Source of the DNA: Laceyella sediminis
GTDB taxonomy: Bacteria > Bacillota > Bacilli > Thermoactinomycetales > Thermoactinomycetaceae
Direction of reading: 5' to 3'
Assembly (NCBI RefSeq): GCF_003003125.1
Contig: NZ_PVTZ01000003.1
Location: forward strand, 244,425 to 308,424
DNA: 64,000 bases
A program made the position numbers and the translations under genes. Positions 1 through 8,953 of this stretch are shown one piece after another. The first letter of the stretch is position 1. The number at the start of each line of letters is the position of its first letter. The notes under the pieces were generated by a model. It was given only the letters and a program-made list of their open reading frames with translations, made no database searches and was not told where the DNA came from.

Positions 1-2175
1 ATCGACAACGACGGCCAGATCACGCGTAACCGCAGGAACACGCGGAATCGGCTGATACACCAACGGCCCCTCGATTGCTGCGAACAATCTCTCCACATCT
101 AGCTGGAATGCGACAGGGCGCGAGAGATCGTGTTTTTTGGCCAGCTGCGGATGCAATTCACCAAGCAGTCCAGCAACCTCACCGCCAATCAAAATCTGGG
201 CGGTTCGTCCCGGGTGGAAACCGTGAGGAGCGACAGCTTGATATTCCACATCAACAACACCCAAGCGAGCGAACAAAGCATCCAAAATCCCTTTGGCCTT
301 GTAGAAATCGCCAGCAGGCAATGGCTGCTCTTTCCAGATGCCGGCGGGTTGCTTCCCAGTCAATAACCCACCCAAGACCAACCGTTCTTCTGGCAACGTC
401 TCGTCCGCATGTCCAGGCAAGTACACATGAGCCAACTCAAAGATTTGCACTCGTTCGTTTCCATGGCGATGGTTGTATGATGCGGCTTCAATCAAGTGTG
501 GAAGTAGGTTGCTACGCAATACAGCATGCTCCGCGCTCATCGGCATGGCCAGAGATACATGGTTCTCCACCGCAAACAAAGAGGCCACCTCTTGTTCCAG
601 CGCCGTCGAAGTCAGGCTGTACGTCAACACCTCATGCAATCCCAAATCCATCAATGTGTGACGAATCACCCGGCGCGCCTTTTGTTCCTCAGTCAAGCCC
701 CCAGGCGGTTGCTGACCCCACGGAAGTGTCGTCGGGATTCGGTCATATCCGTACAACCGAGCCACTTCTTCTATCAAATCCACCTCAATTGTGATGTCCG
801 GACGCCGTGTCGGGATCTGCACAGCATACCCCTCATCGGTCACTTCGGTCGGGAACTGCAGACGACGGAAAATATCAAGCACTTCTTCTGGATCTACCTG
901 CACGCCCAGCAGATTGACCAAGCGTTCATGGCGCAGATTGATCACCATCTCCTCAACATCGCCCACTTTTTTCACGATCGCTTCAGAAGCTACCGCACCG
1001 CCGGCGATTTGGCAGAGCAACTGCACAGCCCGCGCCAGTGCTGGCAAAATCCCTTCCGGATCGACACCTTTTTCAAAGCGAGCGCTCGCCTCGGAACGCA
1101 ATCCCACTTTGCGGGAGGTTTGCCGCACCATTTGCGGATCGAAGAACGCGGATTCCAACAAGATGGTCACCGTTTCGTCGGTCACCTCGGAAGACTCTCC
1201 GCCCATGACTCCAGCTAAAGCCAAAGGCTGTTCACCGTCGGTGATGAGTAACATTTGATCGTCACATGTGCGCGTCACACCGTCTAATGTCACGATCTGT
1301 TCGCCGGACAGCGCGCGGCGGACAATGATTTGCCCCCCTTGCACGCGGTTGTAATCAAAGGCGTGCAACGGCTGGCCCGTCTCCAACATCACGTAGTTGG
1401 TAATATCCACAATATTGTTGATCGGACGAATACCCGCCGAAATCAAGCGGTTTTGCATCCATTGTGGGGACGGCCCGACTTTAATGTCATGCACCACTTG
1501 CGCCGCATAAAAAGGACAATCTTCTTCCGATTCAATGTACACGTTGATGGGTGCCTCGTATTGTAAAGGCATATCTTGCGTCATGGGCAAACGCAACTCA
1601 CGGTCAAAAATAGCCGCCACTTCATAAGCAACTCCGATCATTCCCAAGCAATCGGAACGATTCGGCGTTAATTGCAATTCGATTACCTGGTCATTCATGC
1701 CCAGGAATTCTTTGATATCAATGCCAATCGGCGCGTCGGGCTCCAACACCAAAATGCCTTCAGTCTGTTCTTTCATCAGCACTTTTTCCGGGAAGCCCAA
1801 TTCTTGAGCGGAACAAATCATACCATTTGACTCCACCCCGCGCAGTTTGGCTTTTTTGATGTGCAATCCGCCCGGCAATTTGGCCCCGACCAAGGCGACG
1901 GGCACCCGTTGTCCGGCGGCCACGTTTTTCGCGCCGCACACAATCTGCAACACTTGCCCTTTCCCTACGTTAACCAAACAAACATTGAGCCGATCCGCTT
2001 CGGGATGGCGTTCCACTGACATCACTTCCCCGATGATGACACCAGATACGCCGGGATCGCGGGTATAGATCACTTCCACTTCAATCCCCGTCCGATTCAG
2101 CTCTTCAGCGATATCTTCCGGAGAAATCCCTTCTAAATCCACATATTGAGACAACCATTCATACGATACTAGCAT
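1..2175 (-). CDS. pheT: Phenylalanyl-tRNA synthetase beta subunit (partial, C-terminus beyond window)
   Basis: Beta subunit of the alpha2-beta2 enzyme that charges tRNA-Phe in the cytoplasm. The ATG at 2175 follows GAGGAGTG, and 725 codons are present before the left edge. The family is about 800 residues, so the last part, including the anticodon-binding domain, lies outside the window. The N-terminus (LVSYEWLSQYVDLEG) and the following tRNA-binding, B3/B4 and B5 regions are typical of bacterial PheT. It starts 15 bp after pheS and shares its T-box-controlled transcript. Truncation is only by the window edge. Confidence 0.96.
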   Translation of the reverse strand, partial: MLVSYEWLSQYVDLEGISPEDIAEELNRTGIEVEVIYTRDPGVSGVIIGEVMSVERHPEADRLNVCLVNVGKGQVLQIVCGAKNVAAGQRVPVALVGAKLPGGLHIKKAKLRGVESNGMICSAQELGFPEKVLMKEQTEGILVLEPDAPIGIDIKEFLGMNDQVIELQLTPNRSDCLGMIGVAYEVAAIFDRELRLPMTQDMPLQYEAPINVYIESEEDCPFYAAQVVHDIKVGPSPQWMQNRLISAGIRPINNIVDITNYVMLETGQPLHAFDYNRVQGGQIIVRRALSGEQIVTLDGVTRTCDDQMLLITDGEQPLALAGVMGGESSEVTDETVTILLESAFFDPQMVRQTSRKVGLRSEASARFEKGVDPEGILPALARAVQLLCQIAGGAVASEAIVKKVGDVEEMVINLRHERLVNLLGVQVDPEEVLDIFRRLQFPTEVTDEGYAVQIPTRRPDITIEVDLIEEVARLYGYDRIPTTLPWGQQPPGGLTEEQKARRVIRHTLMDLGLHEVLTYSLTSTALEQEVASLFAVENHVSLAMPMSAEHAVLRSNLLPHLIEAASYNHRHGNERVQIFELAHVYLPGHADETLPEERLVLGGLLTGKQPAGIWKEQPLPAGDFYKAKGILDALFARLGVVDVEYQAVAPHGFHPGRTAQILIGGEVAGLLGELHPQLAKKHDLSRPVAFQLDVERLFAAIEGPLVYQPIPRVPAVTRDLAVVVD

Positions 2176-2190
2176 TTGATGTCACTCCTC

Positions 2191-3195
2191 TCACTCAGAA
2201 CGAAATTGGCGCAAGAAACGCAAATCATTATTGTAAAAATGGCGAATGTCATCAACGTCGTATTTCAGCATGGCGATCCGCTCCACCCCGATTCCGAAGG
2301 CGAAACCAGAATAACGTTCCGGATTGTAGCCGGCTTTCTCCAACACGCGCGGATGAACCATGCCCGCTCCCAAGATCTCTACCCAGCCTTTTTCCGGATG
2401 ATAGATATCCACTTCCACACTCGGCTCAGTGAATGGGAAATAACTGGGGCGCAACCGCATTTCGGTTCCTTCGCCAAACATCTTTTCAATTAAGGCCAAC
2501 AAGACACCGTTTAACTCACTCATCGACACGCCGCGGTCAACCACCAGGCCCTCGACTTGGGTGAATTGATGTGAATGTGTCGCATCGTCATCATCGCGGC
2601 GGTACACCTTACCAGGGCAGATGATCCTTACTGGCACATGCCCTTCTTTTTTCTCCAGGGTGCGCACTTGCACCGACGAAGTGTGTGTGCGAAGCAACGT
2701 CTCCGGCGTTATGTAAAACGAATCTTGCATGTCGCGCGCCGGATGTTCTTTGGGCAGGTTCAACGCTTCAAAGTTGTATTGATCCGTCTCCACTTCCGGC
2801 CCTTCGGCGATTTCAAATCCCATGCCGATGAAGACGTCTTCCAGCTGTTCAATCACCAGATTCAATGGATGAATCGAACCCAACTTAACAGGGGTTCCCG
2901 GCAACGTGACATCAATCGTCTCTGTGGCCAGCTGCTCATTGAGCGCCGCCTCTTCAAAGGCTGATTCTTTCTCCGCGATCAACAGGTCGAGTTGTGCCCG
3001 AATCTCATTGGCCAATCCGCCGATCACCGGCCGCTCTTCCGGGGGCAAGCTCCCCATGCCGCGCAATACACTTGTTAATTCACCTTTTTTTCCCAGATAC
3101 TTTACTTTTAGTTCCCTCAGTGCGTCCAAGCTCTCCGCATTAGCGATCGCAATGGCCGCTTCATCTTGCAAACTTGTTAAACGTTCGCGCATCAT
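2191..3195 (-). CDS. pheS: Phenylalanyl-tRNA synthetase alpha subunit
   Basis: Catalytic alpha subunit of PheRS, 334 residues. An N-terminal coiled coil binds tRNA and the class II core follows. Visible motifs are [11 protein letters not shown] (motif 2 region) and [14 protein letters not shown] (motif 3) near the C-terminus. The start is ATG at 3195, or the adjacent ATG at 3192, behind GAGGGGAG. The open frame continues upstream to 3306, but that stretch is the T-box terminator region and is not coding. It is the first gene of pheST. Confidence 0.97.
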   Translation of the reverse strand: MMRERLTSLQDEAAIAIANAESLDALRELKVKYLGKKGELTSVLRGMGSLPPEERPVIGGLANEIRAQLDLLIAEKESAFEEAALNEQLATETIDVTLPGTPVKLGSIHPLNLVIEQLEDVFIGMGFEIAEGPEVETDQYNFEALNLPKEHPARDMQDSFYITPETLLRTHTSSVQVRTLEKKEGHVPVRIICPGKVYRRDDDDATHSHQFTQVEGLVVDRGVSMSELNGVLLALIEKMFGEGTEMRLRPSYFPFTEPSVEVDIYHPEKGWVEILGAGMVHPRVLEKAGYNPERYSGFAFGIGVERIAMLKYDVDDIRHFYNNDLRFLRQFRSE

Positions 3196-3221
3196 TGATA
3201 CTCCCCTCTTTTTGATGGAAA

Positions 3222-3485
3222 ATAAAAAAATCCCGCGTCCAAAGGGACGAGAGATTCGCGGTACCACCCTTTTTGAAAAGAAGGCAGTCTTCTCCTTCTT
3301 TTCCACTTACAGAGATAACGGTCAAACCGGTTCCCCCTACTCGCGTTCACGTTCACGTCAGTTCAGGGGACAGCTCCAGAGCGAACTTCAGCAGCCAGTT
3401 CCTTAGGAACACTTCCAGTCATGGTGTTCCCTCCCTGAAAGGATGCACTGCTTACTCTTCTCTGTCATCGCTTTTCAAATCCATT
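3222..3485 (-). promoter_or_regulatory. T-box riboswitch leader of pheST (Phe)
   Basis: The leader of pheS carries the conserved T-box motif AGGGTGGTACCGCG (about 3257-3270), followed by a terminator hairpin (3231-3252) and a run of U (3223-3230). Upstream is a Stem I-like segment with GAGAAGAGTAA near 3455-3463. A UUC triplet at 3385-3383 in GAAGTTCGC fits a Phe specifier codon. Uncharged tRNA-Phe should stabilise the antiterminator. A sigma-A-like promoter lies just upstream (TATAAT near 3515). The T-box call is secure. The specifier position is inferred. Confidence 0.93.
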
Positions 3486-3538
3486 GTCAGATTAAATTAT
3501 TTAATATTATAAGCTATGGCAAAGTCAACCTGCAACAG

Positions 3539-4351
3539 TTACCTTGCCTGAAAATGTTGCCGGATTCGTTCATACAGCAAAATCGCGCCGGTGATGGATA
3601 CATTTAATGACTCGGTTCCACCCGGCATAGGGATGGTGACATCCGCATCCACCAGCGGCAGGTATTTCTCATCGACGCCTCGGCCTTCATTGCCCAGCAA
3701 CAGTGCCACCCGCGCCGGAAAAGCATAATCAAAATGGTGCGTGCCAGCATGTGGATAGGCATTCACAACTGTCACTCCCCGGGACTGCAACATTGGGATC
3801 GCTTCCGCCAAATCAATCTGGATAAGCGGCATGCGAAACAACGCACCCATTGCCGAACGGACTACTTTGGCATTGAATGGATCAACCGTCCCTTTCCCCA
3901 GCAGGATGCTATCCACTCCTGCCGCTTGAGCTGTACGGATGATCGTCCCCAAGTTGCCAGGGTCTTGGACAGCGTCCAGAAGTAGCACGGTCAAATCACC
4001 ATCTTTGTCTAGCCAAACGTCACGCGGCCAAACTGGCGCAGTGATGACAGCTGCCAACCCTTGCGGCGTTTCAGTGTCCACCAGCGCGGCAAATACGGCA
4101 GGAGCTAGTTCGTACACGGGCGCATCGGGCGGCAATTCCCCTTTGATGCGTTGGTAGACCTCTTCTTTATCCCTATTGACCAGCACCGCTTCAAACTGTG
4201 CAGATGCCCGCGCCGCTTCCAATAACAGGTGTTCGCCTTCAATCAACAGCGCCCTCTCTTGCGCCCGCCCTTTTCTGGTGTTCAACTTTTTCCAGCGTTT
4301 TACTTGCTCATTATGAGGAGATGTAATGGAAATGCGTTTTTTTATTGTCAT
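3539..4351 (-). CDS. TrmH/SpoU family RNA 2'-O-methyltransferase (YsgA-like)
   Basis: A SAM-dependent ribose methyltransferase of 270 residues, likely acting on rRNA. An N-terminal substrate-binding domain (IEGEHLLLEA) precedes the knotted SpoU domain. Motif 1 is DPGNLGTIIRTA (about residue 130), motif 2 LLLGNEGRGV (about 215) and motif 3 PMPGGTESLNVS (about 240). The start codon overlaps the stop of the upstream TrkA-type gene (ATGA), so the two are translationally coupled. In B. subtilis ysgA also lies beside pheS and sspI. The exact methylation site cannot be told from sequence. Confidence 0.92.
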   Translation of the reverse strand: MTIKKRISITSPHNEQVKRWKKLNTRKGRAQERALLIEGEHLLLEAARASAQFEAVLVNRDKEEVYQRIKGELPPDAPVYELAPAVFAALVDTETPQGLAAVITAPVWPRDVWLDKDGDLTVLLLDAVQDPGNLGTIIRTAQAAGVDSILLGKGTVDPFNAKVVRSAMGALFRMPLIQIDLAEAIPMLQSRGVTVVNAYPHAGTHHFDYAFPARVALLLGNEGRGVDEKYLPLVDADVTIPMPGGTESLNVSITGAILLYERIRQHFQAR

Positions 4352-5010
4352 TGGTCATCTGTCTTTTCCTGTAATTTTTTCAAATCGTCATTATGGCCGA
4401 TCACAACCAACGTGTCACCTTTATGTATCATATCGGTCGCCGCAGGGTTAATGTTAAACTGCGACCCGTTCTTAATGGCCATCACATTGCAACCGAATTT
4501 CGCACGAATATTTAATTCCTGCAGTGTTTTCCCGTTGAAAAATTCACCGGCGATCACCTCAATGATGCTATAGTCATCGGATAGCTCGATATACTCTAGG
4601 ATATTGGGTGAAATCAAGCTGTGAACTACGCGCACCCCCATGTCGCGTTCCGGGAACACCACGCGGTCGGCTCCCAATTTATTCAATACCTTGCCATGCA
4701 TCTCGTTGATCGCTTTCACCACGACTTTCGGGCATCCGATTTCTTTGAGCACCAACGTAGTCAAGATGCTGGCCTGGATGTCATTGCCAATAGCGACCAC
4801 CACTACGTCAAAATTGCGTATTCCCAGCGCTTTCAACGCGTTTTCATCGGTCGTGTCTGCTTCCACGGTGTGCAGTAGCACTTGGGACATATCCTGAACG
4901 CGTTGGTGGTCTTTATCAATGGCCAACACTTCGTACCCCATGGAATGAAGTGTTTTGGCCACGCTTCCTCCAAATCGGCCCAAGCCAATAATCGCAAACG
5001 TTTTACTCAC
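4348..5010 (-). CDS. TrkA-family potassium channel gating subunit (KtrA/KtrC-like)
   Basis: A cytoplasmic RCK protein of 220 residues that gates a Ktr-type K+ channel in response to nucleotides. It has a Rossmann N-terminus with GLGRFGGS (residues 9-16) and an acidic residue after beta-2 (AIDKD), followed by a TrkA-C domain from about residue 135. No membrane channel gene (KtrB/KtrD) is adjacent, so its partner is encoded elsewhere. KtrA and KtrC cannot be separated from this alone. It overlaps the methyltransferase gene by 4 bp. Confidence 0.9.
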   Translation of the reverse strand: MSKTFAIIGLGRFGGSVAKTLHSMGYEVLAIDKDHQRVQDMSQVLLHTVEADTTDENALKALGIRNFDVVVVAIGNDIQASILTTLVLKEIGCPKVVVKAINEMHGKVLNKLGADRVVFPERDMGVRVVHSLISPNILEYIELSDDYSIIEVIAGEFFNGKTLQELNIRAKFGCNVMAIKNGSQFNINPAATDMIHKGDTLVVIGHNDDLKKLQEKTDDQ

Positions 5011-5112
5011 TTTTGTCGCCTCCGCAAAGCCTCTGCAAATTAGCTTAACCCAAATCGTTTAGGGATAAAGTTATTTTTTCCGTAAAGACTTATGTAAAAG
5101 GGGGTTATCAGG

Positions 5113-5322
5113 ATGAATTTTGACATTCGCGGTGCAGTAATACACAACATTCATACCATGAATCCGCAACAACTGCAAGAATTAGTGGTGGACTCTATTC
5201 AACAAGGCGAAGAAAAATTGTTGCCCGGACTGGGTGTGCTGTTCGAAGTCATCTGGAAAAACAGCTCCGACGCCGAGCGCAATCAACTCATCGAAACACT
5301 GCACGAAGCGCTTCCTAAATAA
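5113..5322 (+). CDS. sspI: Small acid-soluble spore protein SspI
   Basis: A minor SASP of 69 residues found in the spore core. The N-terminus NFDIRGAVIHNI, the central PGLGVLFEVIW and the C-terminal ETLHEAL region are characteristic of SspI. The ATG at 5113 follows AAAAGGGGG. It is alone on the plus strand and ends in a strong terminator at 5339-5381. Its position beside the ysgA-like gene matches B. subtilis. Expression is expected in the forespore under sigma-G, though no clear sigma-G promoter was identified by eye. Confidence 0.93.
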   Translation: MNFDIRGAVIHNIHTMNPQQLQELVVDSIQQGEEKLLPGLGVLFEVIWKNSSDAERNQLIETLHEALPK

Positions 5323-5338
5323 GGATTAAAAAAAAACA

Positions 5339-5381
5339 GGCAAGCCCGTCGTTCGTTCTTAACGAACAGGCTTGCTTTTTT
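5339..5381. terminator. Intrinsic terminator after sspI
   Basis: GCAAGCC pairs with GGCTTGC, and inside it GTTCGTT pairs with AACGAAC. Six T follow on the plus side and a run of A precedes on the other side, so it can also serve the glycine-rich gene on the minus strand. Confidence 0.9.
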
Positions 5382-5391
5382 CGTTATGCAG

Positions 5392-5574
5392 TTACAGGCA
5401 GAATCCGGGGAAACCACCAAAGCCCCCACCGAAACCCCAGCCGCCTCCGAAAAAGCCCCAGAAGCAGAAGAAGGCGATGATCAGGATGACGATGATCGCG
5501 ATGGCGATGGCCGACCCTATCCCGCCAAAGCCGCCAAAACCTATGCCGCTTGTCTTCAAAGTTCCATTTTTCAC
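5392..5574 (-). CDS. Small glycine-rich single-span protein (YjcZ-like)
   Basis: A 60-residue protein starting at GTG 5574 behind AAGGGAGAT with 8-nt spacing. It contains a Gly/Phe-rich segment, one hydrophobic span (IAIAIIVILIIAFFCFW) and a second Gly-Phe-rich tail (GGGWGFGGGFGG). This resembles short YjcZ-type sporulation proteins of Bacillales, but assignment is by composition only. It sits between sspI and bdbC and shares a terminator with sspI. A role in spore coat or membrane is inference. Confidence 0.62.
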   Translation of the reverse strand: MKNGTLKTSGIGFGGFGGIGSAIAIAIIVILIIAFFCFWGFFGGGWGFGGGFGGFPGFCL

Positions 5575-5665
5575 AGATCGATCTCCCTTCGTTGTGACTT
5601 CAGTACTAGTCTATGTACCCACCGTCACAACAGGCTCCGGCAAATGCCAAGGGAAATATGCCCGT

Positions 5666-6103
5666 TTATTCTGAAGCTTCGTCTTCAACTGCGCCACTGC
5701 GGGCAAATGAGAGAAAGACAACGATCAAGATGAATGCAACCAACGCCAAAAATGGAATCGTGATAAACCCAAACCAATCAATATAGGCTTGCGCGCAAGG
5801 CACACCGACGCGGCAAGGAAGGATCGTAGCAAAACCCGGCACTTTCTGCTCCAGATAGTGCCAGAGCGAAACGCATCCCCCTAACACCGACAACGGCAAA
5901 ACATAAGGGATGATACGATGGTCGTTGCGATAAGAGGCGATTCCGAGCAGAATCACTTGCGGATACATAAAAATCCGCTGATACCAGCACAGGGTACAGG
6001 GAATGAAGCCCAATACTTCACTAAAATACAAACTGCCTCCTGTGGCCACAAGCGCGACCAACCAGGCAAAGTAAAGACCGTATGTAGACAACATCCGCTT
6101 CAT
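5666..6103 (-). CDS. bdbC: Disulfide oxidoreductase BdbC (DsbB family)
   Basis: A 145-residue membrane protein with about four spans that reoxidises BdbD and passes electrons to quinone. The first redox pair is C36 and C39 in PCTLCWYQR, the second C97 and C103 in PCRVGVPC, as in DsbB-type enzymes. It lies 20 bp downstream of bdbD on the same strand. In B. subtilis BdbCD is needed for competence and for secreted proteins with disulfides. Confidence 0.94.
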   Translation of the reverse strand: MKRMLSTYGLYFAWLVALVATGGSLYFSEVLGFIPCTLCWYQRIFMYPQVILLGIASYRNDHRIIPYVLPLSVLGGCVSLWHYLEQKVPGFATILPCRVGVPCAQAYIDWFGFITIPFLALVAFILIVVFLSFARSGAVEDEASE

Positions 6104-6123
6104 CGTGGATCAGATTCCCTCTC

Positions 6124-6816
6124 TCATTTTTTCTTCAGCTCGGCGTCAATCGCTTTTTTCAAGGCGGCATAGTCCATCGCGTTATCCATCATGACGCCGT
6201 TGATAAAGACAGTCGGAACACCGTCCACTTTATAGGTATGCGCCAACTGGTTGTCCGCGAGCACGTCTTTTTCGTATGCTTTGCTTTTGAAGTCTTTGCT
6301 CACTTGATCTGCATTCACTTCTGGAATGTTCTTCTTGACCAATTCAGTCAAAAACTCGGGAGTGGCCCAGGTTTCCGTTTCCTGCCCTTGATTTTTGTAG
6401 ATAGCGTCATAAAACTTCCAGAAAGCTTCCGGATTTTGCTTGTATACCGATTCGCCCGCAATGCCAGCGGTCACGGAATCGGCACCTAAAAATTGATAAT
6501 TGATAAATGCCATTTGCACTTTGCCGGTGTCGATATACTCTTTTTTCAGCAGTGGATAAATCTCATCGTGAAACATTTTGCAGGTCGGGCATTTGAAATC
6601 GCCGAATTCAACCAGCTTGATCGGCGCATTGGGGTCTCCGACGGTCGGTTGCCCGTCAAGCTTAATGTTCACTTTTTCTTTCGCCTGTTCACCGCTTTGT
6701 GTAATGGATTGGATCACCGCAAAAATGCCCAAACCCAAAAAGACCAGCAAAACGGTAACCATGGTGATCATGCCCATCCGATCAGACACGCTTTTCTTCT
6801 TGTGCTTATTGGCCAT
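6124..6816 (-). CDS. bdbD: Thiol-disulfide oxidoreductase BdbD (DsbA-like)
   Basis: A 230-residue membrane-anchored extracytoplasmic thioredoxin-fold oxidase. One N-terminal span (about residues 16-38) follows a Lys-rich cytoplasmic tip. The active site is CPTC at 76-79 and the cis-Pro loop is VDGVPTVFING. The ATG at 6816 follows AAGGAG. It is the first gene of a two-gene operon with its redox partner bdbC. Confidence 0.94.
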   Translation of the reverse strand: MANKHKKKSVSDRMGMITMVTVLLVFLGLGIFAVIQSITQSGEQAKEKVNIKLDGQPTVGDPNAPIKLVEFGDFKCPTCKMFHDEIYPLLKKEYIDTGKVQMAFINYQFLGADSVTAGIAGESVYKQNPEAFWKFYDAIYKNQGQETETWATPEFLTELVKKNIPEVNADQVSKDFKSKAYEKDVLADNQLAHTYKVDGVPTVFINGVMMDNAMDYAALKKAIDAELKKK

Positions 6817-6999
6817 GTTTTCACACTCCTTCTTCTAGATGGTACAATAAAAATATGTAAATTTCTATATGTGCTAGCTGCCCGCTCACGCTATAGACGA
6901 ACTATTCAAATTTATATTGAACCCCTTTATTTCTGATAGAATATGGTTGTATAAATGAAGACACCGGATCTCACACAACTGATAGAAAGGGGTACCCTG

Positions 7000-7815
7000 A
7001 TGACTCAACCTGCACGGGCCCTGACCATCGCCGGTTCAGACAGTGGCGGAGGCGCTGGCATCCAAGCAGATTTAAAAACGTTCCAAGAACTCCGGGTTTT
7101 CGGCATGACCGCGATCACGGCAGTGACGGCACAAAACACCCTGGGGGTCTTTGATGTGCAAACCCTCCCTGCGGAGGCTGTCGCCAAGCAGCTAGATGCC
7201 GTGGCAACGGACATCGGCGTAGACGCGACCAAAACCGGCATGCTGGCCAATGCCGAGATTACGTCTGTTGTCGCCCGCAAAGTGAAAGAGCACCAATTGT
7301 TTCCCTTGGTGGTTGATCCAGTGATGGTCTCGACCAGTGGGCATCTGCTGTTGGATCAGGCGGCCAGAAAACAATTCATGGAAGAACTGATTCCGCTCGC
7401 TACCGTAATCACCCCCAACATCCCTGAAGCCGAAGCATTGACGGAAACGCCGCTTACCGATCTGAACGCACGCAAACAGGCGGCACAAGCCCTGCATGCA
7501 CTCGGCGCCCAATCCGTGGTGATCAAAGGTGGGCATCTTGAAGATGATGATGCCGTCGATCTCTTTTATGATGGCAAAGAGTTCGTCTTCCTCCGTTCAC
7601 CCCGGTTCGACACCTCTCACACTCACGGAACGGGATGCACGCTTTCGGCTGCGATTGCCGCCTATCTGGCCCGCGGCTTCACCTTGGCCAACGCCGTCTC
7701 CCAGGCGAAGCAGTTCATTTCGGCTGCCATTTCCCATGCATTTCCTCTGGGAAGCGGCCATGGGCCAACCAATCACTGGGCTCATCGCCTAGGAGGTGAG
7801 CTGTATGCCGATTAA
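7000..7815 (+). CDS. thiD: Hydroxymethylpyrimidine (phosphate) kinase ThiD
   Basis: A ribokinase-fold enzyme of 271 residues that phosphorylates HMP and HMP-P for thiamine synthesis. Visible motifs are [18 protein letters not shown] near the N-terminus and the anion hole [13 protein letters not shown] near residue 210. The start is ATG 7000 behind GAAAGGGG. An earlier in-frame ATG at 6955 has no good binding site. The gene overlaps thiE by 11 bp. No TPP riboswitch was seen upstream. Confidence 0.94.
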   Translation: MTQPARALTIAGSDSGGGAGIQADLKTFQELRVFGMTAITAVTAQNTLGVFDVQTLPAEAVAKQLDAVATDIGVDATKTGMLANAEITSVVARKVKEHQLFPLVVDPVMVSTSGHLLLDQAARKQFMEELIPLATVITPNIPEAEALTETPLTDLNARKQAAQALHALGAQSVVIKGGHLEDDDAVDLFYDGKEFVFLRSPRFDTSHTHGTGCTLSAAIAAYLARGFTLANAVSQAKQFISAAISHAFPLGSGHGPTNHWAHRLGGELYAD

Positions 7816-8443
7816 AGCAAAAGATTTGCGCCTATACCTGGTGATGGGCAGCCAAGATTGCCTCGACCGCGATCCGGTTGCCGTGCTTCAGGCCGCCATC
7901 TCAGGGGGCATCACCTGTTTTCAGTTTCGCGAAAAACATTCCGCGCGCAATTTGCGTGAAACGGTGGAGTTGGGTCACAGCCTGCGCGCCCTCTGCCGCA
8001 CACACCGGATTCCCTTTCTGGTGAATGACCGGGTGGATTTGGCTTTAATCCTCGATGCCGACGGAGTTCATCTCGGCCAAGACGACTTGCCCGTGCCCGA
8101 GGCCAAACGCATCCTTCCCCCGTCTTGCGTGATTGGGGTATCCGCCCGCAGCATCCCTGAAGCGCGACAAGCACAGCAAGAAGGGGCGGATTATATCGGC
8201 ATTGGTCCCATGTTTGCCACGACGAGCAAGCCGGATGCGAAACAACCAATTGGACCAGAGGCATTAGCTGAGATTCGCCAAGCACTTGGTGACTTTCCTA
8301 TCGTCGGCATCGGTGGCATCACCGTTGATAACATGGCTGCGGTGCGTCAAGCTGGGGCAGATGGCATTGCCGTCATCTCCGCCATCACTCGCGCCGACTC
8401 CCCCGAACAGGCCGCGCAACAGTTGCGCCAATGTTCCCGTTAA
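7805..8443 (+). CDS. thiE: Thiamine-phosphate synthase ThiE
   Basis: Joins HMP-PP and the thiazole phosphate to make thiamine phosphate. It has 212 residues and a TIM barrel with the family motifs QFREK, NDRVDLAL, DGVHLGQDD, GIGPMFATTSK and VGIGGIT. The ATG at 7805 has AGGAGG at 7791-7796, inside the end of thiD, which indicates coupling. No thiM or thiazole-synthesis genes are nearby. Confidence 0.94.
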   Translation: MPIKAKDLRLYLVMGSQDCLDRDPVAVLQAAISGGITCFQFREKHSARNLRETVELGHSLRALCRTHRIPFLVNDRVDLALILDADGVHLGQDDLPVPEAKRILPPSCVIGVSARSIPEARQAQQEGADYIGIGPMFATTSKPDAKQPIGPEALAEIRQALGDFPIVGIGGITVDNMAAVRQAGADGIAVISAITRADSPEQAAQQLRQCSR

Positions 8444-8468
8444 CGCACATTCGCTCGGTCACTTGTCT

Positions 8469-8494
8469 CACCCGCCGACTCGACGTGGCGGGTG
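8469..8494 (+). terminator. Hairpin after thiDE
   Basis: CACCCGCC and GGCGGGTG form an 8-bp stem 25 bp after the thiE stop. Only ATTACATT follows, so termination may be weak. Confidence 0.5.
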
Positions 8495-8609
8495 ATTACA
8501 TTCATCCGCTGATTATTCAATAAATTATGTATATTCAATTTACAACAGCAGAGAAATATAATAAAATGAAATGTAGCAACCAGGATAACTGTGTGTGGAG
8601 GTGAACCAT

Positions 8610-8699
8610 ATGAACACCTTTGTTGAACCCCGCACTTCCAAATGCAACAAATGCGGCACTCCCGATTGCCAATGCCCTGACTGCGATTGCAAAAAATAA
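8610..8699 (+). CDS. 29-residue cysteine-rich peptide
   Basis: A very short gene with an excellent start: GGAGGTGAACC ends 3 nt before ATG 8610, and TAA is at 8697. A TATAAT lies near 8564 with a weak -35, and a terminator follows at 8723-8751, so it has its own unit. The peptide has six cysteines at 12, 15, 20, 22, 25 and 27 (CNKCG, CQC, CDC) in its last 18 residues. This pattern suits metal binding, as in a mini-metallothionein or zinc knuckle. No family was recognised. Function is unknown. Confidence 0.6.
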   Translation: MNTFVEPRTSKCNKCGTPDCQCPDCDCKK

Positions 8700-8722
8700 C
8701 CTAAATCCAACTTGACGATCAC

Positions 8723-8751
8723 AACCAGTCCAGCCGGCTGGTTCTTTCTTT
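8723..8751 (+). terminator. Terminator after the Cys-rich peptide
   Basis: AACCAG and CTGGTT form a stem around a 9-nt loop, followed by CTTTCTTT. Confidence 0.7.
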
Positions 8752-8871
8752 AGTCGTGGCTATGCATCCCGGCGACCGCAATCTCTATCGTGGTTATGCG
8801 CATTCATTAGCTTTTGCTACTATGAGCACAGAAATTTTGCACAGCCGCACTGACGTTTACAAAATTTCCAT

Positions 8872-8900
8872 TTGCCCAAACATCATCAGAACGTTATAAT
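8872..8900 (+). promoter_or_regulatory. Sigma-A promoter of the MarR gene
   Basis: TTGCCC (8872-8877), a 17-bp spacer and TATAAT (8895-8900) lie about 54 bp before the gene start. Confidence 0.65.
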
Positions 8901-8953
8901 ACAGCACAGCGCAATTACTCGATTTTATGAAACAAGCATTAAGGAGATCCGAC

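Noticed and set aside
75..1258. Several plus-strand frames of 150-240 codons across pheT
   Set aside because: Overlapping antisense frames to a certain gene.
8701..8870. A possible further gene between the Cys-rich peptide and the MarR promoter
   Set aside because: No frame with a ribosome site was found.
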